A DNA stretch of 64,000 bases, taken from positions 44,805 to 108,804 of the forward strand of contig JBCCEF010000017.1 in the NCBI GenBank assembly GCA_039030395.1. The letters run 5' to 3'. The position numbers and the translations under genes were made by a program. Each line of letters opens with the position of its first letter. Positions within the stretch are counted from its first letter, which is position 1. Shown here one piece after another: positions 7,625 through 14,806 of the stretch. The notes under the pieces are model-generated. The model was given only the letters and a program-made list of their open reading frames with translations, made no database searches and was not told the DNA's origin. This DNA is from Acidobacteriota bacterium (GTDB taxonomy: Bacteria > Acidobacteriota > Thermoanaerobaculia > Multivoradales > JBCCEF01).

Positions 7625-9529
7625 ATGAGACAGGTATTTCGCCGAACGAGCTTGCTGCTCATGGGGGCCGTGGTGGCTCTGGGATCGGTTGTCGCGTCCG
7701 GATCGCCCCATGACTTCCCGCCGGAAGAGAAATGGCAAGAATGGCGAACCGTCGCCGAGCGCTCGGACTACCGGGCTACCGGCAGCTACCAAGAGACGAT
7801 CGATTGGCTCAAGCGCCTGGCCGCCCGGTCGCCGCAGCTCGAACTCGAAGTCTTCGGCACCTCCGCTGAGGGACGCGCCATGTGGCTCGCCAAGTACTCC
7901 GCCACGGGAGCCTTCACACCGGCGGCCGCTGGACGCACCGGCAAGCCCGTGGTGATGGTGCAGAACGGCATTCACGGCGGTGAGATCGACGGCAAGGACG
8001 CCAGCTTGTTGCTGCTTCGAAAGCTCGTACTCGGCTACGAGGAGGCCGATGCCCTGCGTTCCGCCATCGGTACATTGTTGGTGATCCCGGTCTATAACGT
8101 GGACGGGCACGAGCGGGTCTCGCCCTTCAACCGAGCGAACCAGAACGGCCCGGTCGAAGGCATGGGCTTCCGCACCAGCGCGGCGGGCTACGATCTCAAC
8201 CGCGATCATCTCAAGCTCGAAACCCCTGAGGCCCGAGCCTTGATCGGCCTGATCAACACCTGGCGGCCGCATCTCCACATTGACAACCACGTGACCAACG
8301 GCTCGGACCACGCCTGGGTGCTCACCTGGTCGGTGGTCGAGGCGCCGCAGGTGGCGCCGCCGGTGGGGGAGTGGCTGGTGGAGCAGATGCCGCAGGTGGT
8401 TCACAAGACGAAGGTGAACGGTTTTCGGGTGGGGCCCTACGTCTCGCTGCGCGATCCGTCGGACCCATCAAAGGGTTTTTCCAGCCGGGTGGCCGAGCCA
8501 CGCTTCGCTACCGGCTACTGGCCGCTGCGCCATCGCCCGTCGATTCTGGTCGAGAACCACGCCTACAAGCCGTATCGCGATCGGGTTCTCGCCAACTACC
8601 AGTTCATGGTGGCGTTGCTCGAAGCGATCGGCCGCTCCGGCCGGCAGTTGGTGGCGGCGGTGGATCGGGCGGAGCGGCTGACCGTGGAGCGCGGCCGGGC
8701 CGGGGCCGAACCGTCGCCCATCGTCATCGCCTGGCGCGACCAGGCGGAGCCGGACACGATCGAGTTTCCGGTGTACGACTGGACGGCAAAGCCTTCCAAG
8801 GCGATGGGTGTTCCCATCGTCCACTACGATCGCGAGGCTGAGAGGCTGATCGAAGTACCGTGGGTCCATCTGTCCGAGCCGGCGGTGACGGCGGACCGGC
8901 CGCGCGGATACCTGATCCTGCCCGGCTGGCCGCGGATCGAAGAGCGCCTCACCGGCCACGGCCTGCGTTTGGACCGGCTGCGCCGCGCGGCGGTCGTGCC
9001 GGCGGAGACTCTGCGGGCGACGAATCCCACCTTCGCCGACAACCCCTATCAGGGCCAAACCCGCGTCGAGGCGGAGATCGAGCGCCGATCCGAGTCCTTC
9101 GAAGTACCCGCCGGCACCTTGTGGGTGCCCGCCGATCAGCGCGATTTTGAAGTGGCCGTGCAGCTCCTCGAACCGCAAGCGCCGGATTCCCTTTTCGCCT
9201 GGGGGTATCTCTCCACCGCTCTCGAGCGCAAGGAATACATCGATCCCCGGGTGCTGGAACCGCTGGTCGAGGAAATGCTCACCGATCCAGCGATCGCCGC
9301 CGAGTGGCAGAAGGCCCTCGAAGACGAAGCCTTCGCCAGCAACCCCTGGGCGCGCTGGGAGTGGTGGTATCGGCGCACGCCGTATTGGGATCACCGGCGA
9401 GGTTTGCTGCCGATCCTGGCCGTCGGCGACGAGGGATTGTCGGCGGTGTACGCCGGGCTTCGCGGCGGCGCGGCGGACCGAGGGCCGGAGACCTCCGAAG
9501 ATTCCTCCGACCCCACGTCCGGCCACTGA
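7625..9529 (+). CDS. Exported M14-family zinc carboxypeptidase
   Basis: The 634-residue product has a signal peptide (RRTSLLLMGAVVALGSVVAS). A peptidase domain follows with zinc ligands in HGGE (His117, Glu120), then NVDGHE, the catalytic-pocket Arg in YDLNRD, and HIDNHVT supplying the third ligand. This is the M14 layout. The C-terminal ~300 residues are not needed for catalysis and are of unknown fold. Likely role: periplasmic or secreted peptide degradation. The sodium symporter gene starts 3 bases after the stop, suggesting co-expression of digestion and uptake. The RBS GGAGGGGAG lies just before the ATG. Confidence 0.88.
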   Translation: MRQVFRRTSLLLMGAVVALGSVVASGSPHDFPPEEKWQEWRTVAERSDYRATGSYQETIDWLKRLAARSPQLELEVFGTSAEGRAMWLAKYSATGAFTPAAAGRTGKPVVMVQNGIHGGEIDGKDASLLLLRKLVLGYEEADALRSAIGTLLVIPVYNVDGHERVSPFNRANQNGPVEGMGFRTSAAGYDLNRDHLKLETPEARALIGLINTWRPHLHIDNHVTNGSDHAWVLTWSVVEAPQVAPPVGEWLVEQMPQVVHKTKVNGFRVGPYVSLRDPSDPSKGFSSRVAEPRFATGYWPLRHRPSILVENHAYKPYRDRVLANYQFMVALLEAIGRSGRQLVAAVDRAERLTVERGRAGAEPSPIVIAWRDQAEPDTIEFPVYDWTAKPSKAMGVPIVHYDREAERLIEVPWVHLSEPAVTADRPRGYLILPGWPRIEERLTGHGLRLDRLRRAAVVPAETLRATNPTFADNPYQGQTRVEAEIERRSESFEVPAGTLWVPADQRDFEVAVQLLEPQAPDSLFAWGYLSTALERKEYIDPRVLEPLVEEMLTDPAIAAEWQKALEDEAFASNPWARWEWWYRRTPYWDHRRGLLPILAVGDEGLSAVYAGLRGGAADRGPETSEDSSDPTSGH

Positions 9530-9532
9530 TCT

Positions 9533-10981
9533 ATGACCCTCTGGCTTGCCCTTGGCGCCTACGCCCTGGCGGCTCTGTGGCTCGGCTGGCGGGCCGGCCG
9601 GGCCACCGCCGACCGTGAGCAGGGGGCCGAGTTCTGGACCGCCGGCCGCAGTCTCGGCGCCGGTTCCGTCGGGCTGTCGATCTCGGCGGGTTTCATGTCC
9701 GTCTCCTGGTCCTGCGTTTACGCGGCGCAGCTTTTCTACGGCTGGGGCCTCGGCGCCCTGTGGCTGATCACCCTGCCGTGGCTGCTCAGCCTGTTGGGAA
9801 TCTGGTGGCTCGCCCGGCGCTACCGCGACCTGCCGTCCTTCAGCCAGCCGGAGATGGTGGGGGAGCGATTCGGTCCCGTCGCCCGCCGGGCGGTGGCTTT
9901 CGCCGTGGCGGCGGTTTTCTTGATCTGGGGCGGCGCGGAAATCTACGTCGCCGCTTCGCTCCTGGCGCCGGGCCTCGGCGTGCCCGTGCCGCTGCTGATC
10001 GGCGGCATCACCCTGCTGGTGGCGGCCTATGCCACCCTCGGCGGATTTCGGGCGGTGGTGGCGACGGACAAGCTCCAATACGTGGTGGTGGCCTTCTATG
10101 TGCTCGCCGTGGCGGCGGTCGCCGCGCTGGCCTTGACGCGGATCGATGGTGGGTTTCTACCCGCGCCGGGCACCCTTGCCCCGACGAGCGGGCGTCCCTG
10201 GCACGATCTGTTGGCGCCGGGCGGCGCCGTGATCGCGCTGACCTTCGTCGCCTACCTGCCGGGCTGGTTGTTCGAAACGGATCTGTGGGTGCGGGTACAG
10301 GCGGCGAAGGACAGCCGGGCCGCCCGGCGCGGGGTGCTGCTGGCGGGGGCGAACGCTCTCCTCTTCGTCGGCGTGCTGCCGCTCTTCATCGGCCTGGCCG
10401 CCCTCACCCTCTTCCCGACCGAGGGCGGCGCCGTGCCGGCGGTGCTCGGCAACGAAGGCGACGCCATCTTCGCCGCCTTGGTCGGCCGCTACGCCCCAGC
10501 CTGGCTGGCGGCGCCGGTGGCGGTGGGCTTGGTGGCGGCGGCGATGAGCACGATTGACACCTGCGCCAATGTCATGGCCCTGGCCATCGGCTACGACCTG
10601 CTGGACCTCTCCGACCGCTCCGGCTCCCGCTGGCTCACCCTGGGCGTCCTCCTCGCCTGCGGCGTCTTCGCCCTGTTCACGGAATCCCTGTGGGACCTCT
10701 TCTACCTCTCCGCCGGGATCCTCACCACCGCCGTCGCCTTCCCGGTGGCGGCAGTCTTCCTCCCCTGGGCCAAATCCTCCGGCGTCGCCGTCTCGTCGAT
10801 CGCCGGCATGGCCGGCACGGTGCTGGCCTACTTCCTGGAAACCCGCGGCTTCCTCACCGCCATCCAACCCGCCTGGCTCGCCGACTCCGGCCTCGGCTAC
10901 ATCCTGTGGGGCATCCTGGCAGCGGCGGTGGGCTACGGCGTGGGGGCGCGAAGATCGGCATCGGCGGCTCAGGCCGGCTGA
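9533..10981 (+). CDS. Sodium:solute symporter (SSS family) permease
   Basis: The 482-residue integral membrane protein has about 13 hydrophobic segments. SSS signatures are visible: the unwound first helix region GLSISAGFMSVSWSC, YATLGGFRAVVATDKLQ in the middle, and the sodium-site-like region AAMSTIDTCANVMA late in the protein. The family couples sodium entry to uptake of sugars, amino acids, nucleosides or vitamins; the substrate is not predictable here. It lies 3 bases after the M14 peptidase, so amino-acid or peptide-derived substrates are a reasonable guess. Its last codons overlap the convergent gene at 10969 by 13 bases. Confidence 0.85.
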   Translation: MTLWLALGAYALAALWLGWRAGRATADREQGAEFWTAGRSLGAGSVGLSISAGFMSVSWSCVYAAQLFYGWGLGALWLITLPWLLSLLGIWWLARRYRDLPSFSQPEMVGERFGPVARRAVAFAVAAVFLIWGGAEIYVAASLLAPGLGVPVPLLIGGITLLVAAYATLGGFRAVVATDKLQYVVVAFYVLAVAAVAALALTRIDGGFLPAPGTLAPTSGRPWHDLLAPGGAVIALTFVAYLPGWLFETDLWVRVQAAKDSRAARRGVLLAGANALLFVGVLPLFIGLAALTLFPTEGGAVPAVLGNEGDAIFAALVGRYAPAWLAAPVAVGLVAAAMSTIDTCANVMALAIGYDLLDLSDRSGSRWLTLGVLLACGVFALFTESLWDLFYLSAGILTTAVAFPVAAVFLPWAKSSGVAVSSIAGMAGTVLAYFLETRGFLTAIQPAWLADSGLGYILWGILAAAVGYGVGARRSASAAQAG

Positions 10982-11544
10982 ACGCTCCCGTCGCCCGCCT
11001 CGAAGGTTTCCGCTCCTCGGATTCGCTCCGTGTTTTGCGCCGCCACGATGATCCAGTCGTCGTGTCCCTGACGCTCGGCGACGAACTGCAGCACGCCTTG
11101 CCGTTCCGTTGCCCGTCCGCCGCTGCGCGGGGTCTGGCCGGTCAGTTTCCAGCGGGCGTGGATCACCGCCACCGGCAGACCCAGGCGGCGGACTTCGACC
11201 TGCTCGATGTCGAGGCGAGCCTGTGCGAAGAAGACCTTGAAGCCGTAAGCGTGGGCCTTGCGGATGGCGTCGCGATCGCGCCACCACAGACCGACCACGT
11301 TGACGAAGTCGGCGTTGTCGGCGAACAGGCCAGCCAGAGCTTCGGCGTCGTGGGCATTCCAGGCGTTGGCGAAACGGGCCGGTAGGTTGTGGGGTGCCGG
11401 CGGGTGATCCGGCTCTTCACCATTCGGGAGGTTCAGGCCCAAGCTCCAGGACCGCGGGTCACTCGCAGGGAAGCTCTCGTCGAGAGCCTCATCGACCTCC
11501 GAATCTTCTCGCCTAGGGGAGGCGGGGTCGTCGTCTTCGGGCAA
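10969..11544 (-). CDS. SnoaL-like (NTF2 fold) protein with a short acidic N-terminal motif
   Basis: The 191-residue product has two parts. Residues 1-40 are acidic and contain VDEALDESFPASDP, a motif found alone in many tiny bacterial proteins. The rest is an NTF2/SnoaL domain of the SgcJ/EcaC type: ARFANAWNAHDAEALAGLFA, DFVNVVGLWWRDRDAIRK, AVIHARWKLTG and WIIVAAQNTE. I chose a TTG start at 11544 because GGAG lies 5 bases upstream and the acidic motif begins there; further upstream the frame runs antisense through unrelated sequence. SnoaL-type proteins bind small ligands or act as isomerases or hydrolases. The function here is unknown. Confidence 0.7.
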   Translation of the reverse strand: MPEDDDPASPRREDSEVDEALDESFPASDPRSWSLGLNLPNGEEPDHPPAPHNLPARFANAWNAHDAEALAGLFADNADFVNVVGLWWRDRDAIRKAHAYGFKVFFAQARLDIEQVEVRRLGLPVAVIHARWKLTGQTPRSGGRATERQGVLQFVAERQGHDDWIIVAAQNTERIRGAETFEAGDGSVQPA

Positions 11545-11648
11545 GGTGTCTCCAGTTCGGTGGACTCGCCGGTCGACGACGGCGAGCGGCACGGCGGATT
11601 TTGGTGCCTGCGATGATGTTACCCGAGGTTCGTTTCGTCTCCCTCCCC

Positions 11649-12506
11649 CTACTTTGCCGCCGACGGGTTCTGCGCACCGTCCGGCGGCTTCCCGTCCGTC
11701 GTGGCTTCGGCGCCGTCGGCTCCCGCTCCCGCATCGCCCTCGTTCGGATTCGAATCCGGCGCCGGGGGATTCTTGCTGCTGTCCAAAGGGTCCGGGTCCG
11801 TCGCCGTTTTCTTCTCGGTCGGCGCCGCACCGATGCGGAAGTTCTTGACCCAATCGAGCACCGTCTGCCAGTTGAATCCCGAGAGAAAGGCGAGAGCCAT
11901 GGGGGCGGCTTCGTTCTCGATCTCCGAACCCTTGGCGCCGGTCAGCACGAACAGACCCGCTTCGAGTAGCAGGAAGACGAAGGCCCCGAATAGGGCTCCG
12001 ATAAAGGGAGCGCAGAAGTGGCCGAGGGCGAACTGGGGCAGGTAGGTGCCGCGGCCGACTTTGCGTGCAATCCAGTAGAGGCTTCGCAGCAGGGCACCGA
12101 AGGCGCCCCAGCCGAAGGCGGCCAAGGGTACCGTCCAGATGGTCGAGGGCAAGTCGTCTACGAGGAGAGTGATCAGGGGTCTCCAGCCGAGGGCGATGGC
12201 CAGGGTGACGAGAACCATCGGGGCCAGATAGGTGACCTCCCAGAGGCCATGCCGCCGAGCGTGCCACTTCCAATTCCGCGATCGAATCGCCTGGTCGAGC
12301 TGAATGGCTGCTTGGCTCAGCCGTTGTTCCGCTGCCGGGAAGTCTTCCTTGGCTGCTGCTTCCCGTGCCGAGCGCAGGGTGTCGAGAGCCTTGTTCACGG
12401 ACTGCTCGGCTTGGCCGCCGGGTTCCGAGGCGAGGCCTGAGTGGATGGCATGGGTGAGCTGCTTGTCGAGTTGAGCCGCAGACATTTGAAAGCCTTGGAG
12501 ACCCAC
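11649..12506 (-). CDS. Membrane protein of unknown function with soluble N-terminal helix and disordered acidic tail
   Basis: The ~285-residue product starts with a soluble helical domain (LDKQLTHAIHSGLA, SVNKALDTLRSAREAAAKED). Four hydrophobic segments follow (about residues 95-220), including a Gly/Ala-rich pair (GWGAFGALLRSLYWIA and FIGALFGAFVFLLLEAGLFV). The tail of ~65 residues is rich in Asp, Pro, Ala and Gly and looks disordered. An ATG at 12485 with AAGG seven bases upstream is an alternative start to the GTG at 12506. The gene at 12934 ends 2 bases before 12506, so the two are probably one operon. I do not recognise the family. Confidence 0.65.
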   Translation of the reverse strand: MGLQGFQMSAAQLDKQLTHAIHSGLASEPGGQAEQSVNKALDTLRSAREAAAKEDFPAAEQRLSQAAIQLDQAIRSRNWKWHARRHGLWEVTYLAPMVLVTLAIALGWRPLITLLVDDLPSTIWTVPLAAFGWGAFGALLRSLYWIARKVGRGTYLPQFALGHFCAPFIGALFGAFVFLLLEAGLFVLTGAKGSEIENEAAPMALAFLSGFNWQTVLDWVKNFRIGAAPTEKKTATDPDPLDSSKNPPAPDSNPNEGDAGAGADGAEATTDGKPPDGAQNPSAAK

Positions 12507-12508
12507 GA

Positions 12509-12934
12509 CTAGTAAGTCTCCTCTGGAAGTGCGGTGTCGGCACCGGTAATCCGCATCTCGAAGGTTTCGTCAAGGCGAGCCATTCGTTGGGCTTGCTGCC
12601 TCAGGTTGTTTCGAAGAACGGCTTCGAGCTCGTCGGTGCTGGCACTCGCCTCGATGATCCTGGCGACGTCTTCGCAATCGCGGTCAGCTTCTGTGCAGAG
12701 CGCATAGGCGATCGTCCGCACATCGCCACCCCCAGAGTCGTTTGGCAAGCGCAGGGAAAGATCTCGCAGGCCCTTCACAATCTTGCGCTGCTGCTCAGCG
12801 GGCCGGTCTCTGACCTTGTGATGGTTGAGGTAGTTGGAGGCTTCGACCCAGAAGGACTGGTGGATGCGCTGAGGCTCGGTGCCTGCGCCAATAGCCTGCG
12901 CCAGCTCCGACGGCTTCATGTCACTCGGTTTCAT
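12509..12934 (-). CDS. Hypothetical cytoplasmic protein, operon partner of the membrane protein
   Basis: The 141-residue product is helical and charged (MKPSDMKPSELAQAIGAG, HQSFWVEASNYLNHHKVRD, SLRLPNDSGGGDVRTIAY), without membrane segments or a recognised motif. The ATG at 12934 is preferred over upstream in-frame starts because GGGGAGA lies 6 bases upstream. It ends 2 bases before the membrane protein gene at 12506. The paired layout suggests a two-protein module (soluble partner plus membrane protein), but I cannot name it. Confidence 0.6.
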   Translation of the reverse strand: MKPSDMKPSELAQAIGAGTEPQRIHQSFWVEASNYLNHHKVRDRPAEQQRKIVKGLRDLSLRLPNDSGGGDVRTIAYALCTEADRDCEDVARIIEASASTDELEAVLRNNLRQQAQRMARLDETFEMRITGADTALPEETY

Positions 12935-13154
12935 GATGTCTCCCCGTTTTGAGTTGTGGCTCGGGCCTTCCTGCGAGTCCAACCTTCAGAGACGGACTTT
13001 CGACGCTTTTTTGCGGCGACGGACGGTTCGAGGGTGGCCGTCGACGACGAAGCACCGTAGGCGGAAACTCTCTCGAGACACTCGATCTCGATGACCTCCG
13101 AGGGTGTCGTAGGTCGATGTTTTGATGTTCCAATCTTGATGCTAAGATGTCTCC

Positions 13155-13424
13155 ATGCGCACCACGCTCACGCTGGAAGACGACCTCGCGGAGGCCTTGA
13201 AGGAGGAGGCCCATCGTGCGGGTCACTCTTTCAAGCGCACGGTGAACGAAGTCCTGCGCGCGGGCCTGGCGGCACGACGAGCTCCGAAAGCTCGTAAGGC
13301 CTATCGCTTGCGACCGGCGTCGCTGGGAGGGCCACTTCCGGGAATCGATATCGATCGTGCTCTGCGCCTCGCCGATGCCTTGGAGGACGAGGCGCTGATG
13401 CGAAAGCTGGAGCAGCGCAAGTGA
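13155..13424 (+). CDS. vapB: VapB-type antitoxin
   Basis: The 89-residue product starts with an RHH/AbrB-like DNA-binding N-terminus (MRTTLTLEDDLAEALKEEAH, then SFKRTVNEVLRAGL) as in the DUF2191-type VapB antitoxins. The C-terminal tail (LEDEALMRKLEQRK) should wrap the toxin. It overlaps the PIN toxin gene by 4 bases (GTGA), the usual coupling. Upstream, TTGATG occurs twice (about 13120-13142) close to a possible -10 TAAGAT, which may be part of an autoregulatory site. Confidence 0.8.
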   Translation: MRTTLTLEDDLAEALKEEAHRAGHSFKRTVNEVLRAGLAARRAPKARKAYRLRPASLGGPLPGIDIDRALRLADALEDEALMRKLEQRK

Positions 13425-13864
13425 TCCTCGTTGACGCCAACGTCCTGATCTACGCGGTGGACTCAGACTCCGCACACCATGAGAGCTCTCGGCGCTGGCT
13501 GGAAGAGGCCCTGAGCGGTACCGAACCGGTGGGATTCGCTTGGGTGGTCCTGCTGGCTTTTCTGCGCATCACCACGCGGCCCGGCATTCTCCACCGGCCG
13601 CTGGAACTTGAGATGGCGATGGCGTATGTCGATTCTTGGCTCGCCCAGCCCTATGCCGATGCGCTTCCGGCCGAGGCGAATCACTGGCCGCTGCTGCGTA
13701 GCCTGATCCGTTCGGCCGGGACGGCCGGAAACCTGTCGTCCGATGCCCACCTGGCGGCTCTTGCCGTCGGGCGGGGCGCTCGCGTCTGTTCGACGGATCG
13801 CGATTTTCTGCGCTTCGTCGGGCTCGAGGTGATCCATCCGGCGGCTGTTCCCCGCGGCGACTAG
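13421..13864 (+). CDS. vapC: PIN-domain ribonuclease toxin (VapC family)
   Basis: The 147-residue PIN domain starts MILVDANVLIYAVDSDSAHH with the first acidic metal ligand (VDAN). A central acidic residue sits in the AYVDSWL region, and the C-terminal pair is SDAHLAALAV and CSTDRDFLRF. VapC toxins are Mg2+-dependent endoribonucleases cutting tRNA or rRNA. GTG start at 13421 overlaps the antitoxin stop. The 3' end is 4 bases from the YbaK-like gene. Confidence 0.82.
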   Translation: MILVDANVLIYAVDSDSAHHESSRRWLEEALSGTEPVGFAWVVLLAFLRITTRPGILHRPLELEMAMAYVDSWLAQPYADALPAEANHWPLLRSLIRSAGTAGNLSSDAHLAALAVGRGARVCSTDRDFLRFVGLEVIHPAAVPRGD

Positions 13865-13868
13865 GGCG

Positions 13869-14339
13869 ATGTCCGAGCCGGTACTCGAACGCATTCTGTC
13901 GCTGCTCGAGGCGCGTAGTGTTGACTACGAGCGGATCGACCATCCGCCGGCGTCATCGGCTGTCGAGGCGGCGGAGCTGCGCGGCACGCCGATCGATCTA
14001 GGGGTGAAGGCGATCTTCTTCAAGATAGACTCGGTGTTCGCGATTTTTGCGCTGAGCGCCGAGCGCTCTCTCCAGTCGTCGAAAATCGCCCGGGCCCTGA
14101 AGGTGCGTCGGCTACGCTTCGCCCACGGCGATGAACTGCGGGAGATGACGGGACTGCTACCGGGCGCCGTACCGCCCTTCGGCGAGCCGGTCTTGCCCTT
14201 TCCGCTCTACCTCGATCCGTCCGTTCTAGAGCGCGAGTCGCTGGTGTTCACTGCCGGTTCTCGCGACACGTCCCTGTGCCTCGCGACCGTTGACTATCGG
14301 AAGGTGGCGCGGCCCGAGGTATTTCCATTCGCTCGGTGA
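13869..14339 (+). CDS. YbaK/EbsC (ProX-like) aminoacyl-tRNA deacylase
   Basis: The 156-residue product has the YbaK/ProRS-INS fold signatures: an N-terminal helix ILSLLEARSVDYERIDHPPA, GTPIDLGVKAIFFKIDSVF with the conserved Lys that positions the aminoacyl-tRNA 3' end, and a Gly-Pro loop TGLLPGAVPPFGEPV. These enzymes hydrolyse mischarged aminoacyl-tRNAs (Cys-tRNA-Pro, Ala-tRNA-Pro and others); the substrate is not predictable. It begins 4 bases after the VapC stop and may be read through from the toxin-antitoxin promoter. Confidence 0.8.
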   Translation: MSEPVLERILSLLEARSVDYERIDHPPASSAVEAAELRGTPIDLGVKAIFFKIDSVFAIFALSAERSLQSSKIARALKVRRLRFAHGDELREMTGLLPGAVPPFGEPVLPFPLYLDPSVLERESLVFTAGSRDTSLCLATVDYRKVARPEVFPFAR

Positions 14340-14364
14340 GGATTGGCGGGAAGGCGAAACGGGC

Positions 14365-14640
14365 TCAGCCGTTGGTGCCGAAGCGTTTGGCGGCCCGAGC
14401 GCGAGCCTTTTCCGCTTCCACCTCCCGGTCCCGCGGTTCGGCCCTCGTGACCAGCGAATCGACAAGCTGCCGAGTGACGTCGGCGATCTGGTCAATGGCT
14501 TGCTCGAAGGGCTCGGCATTGGTCCGCGAAGGCCGGGTGAAGCCGCTGACCTTGCGCACGAATTGCAGGGAGGCGGCCCGAATCTCGTCGTCCGTGGCCG
14601 GCGGCTCGAAGTTGAACAAGGGGCGAATGTTGCGGCACAT
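14365..14640 (-). CDS. DUF2277 family protein
   Basis: The 91-residue product begins MCRNIRPLFNFEPPATDDEI and continues with LQFVRKVSGFTRPS, the hallmark of DUF2277, a small conserved family of unknown function. The start at 14640 is supported by a strong ribosome-binding site, AGGAGGAA, 6 bases upstream. The frame remains open further upstream but carries no family similarity there. It is convergent with the YbaK-like gene (25-base gap) and divergent from the winged-helix regulator. Confidence 0.8.
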   Translation of the reverse strand: MCRNIRPLFNFEPPATDDEIRAASLQFVRKVSGFTRPSRTNAEPFEQAIDQIADVTRQLVDSLVTRAEPRDREVEAEKARARAAKRFGTNG

Positions 14641-14806
14641 TTTCCGTTCCTCCTGAGATCCAACGTAAAGCTTCGCAGCTCGGGTGGTCAAGGGAGGATC
14701 TTGATTCTTGGGTCGTACTGGATTCTGCCTTCGGCCGAGGCAGTGAAATTGCAGGGGAACCTGGACTATGCTCTCGAGGCATAGAAACTCCGAGGAGTAA
14801 TTGGGT

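Noticed and set aside
6464-10078. Large minus-strand open frames opposite the CaiB, M14 and SSS genes
   Set aside because: They mirror clearly identified plus-strand genes and lack any family motif; long antisense frames are expected in high-GC DNA.
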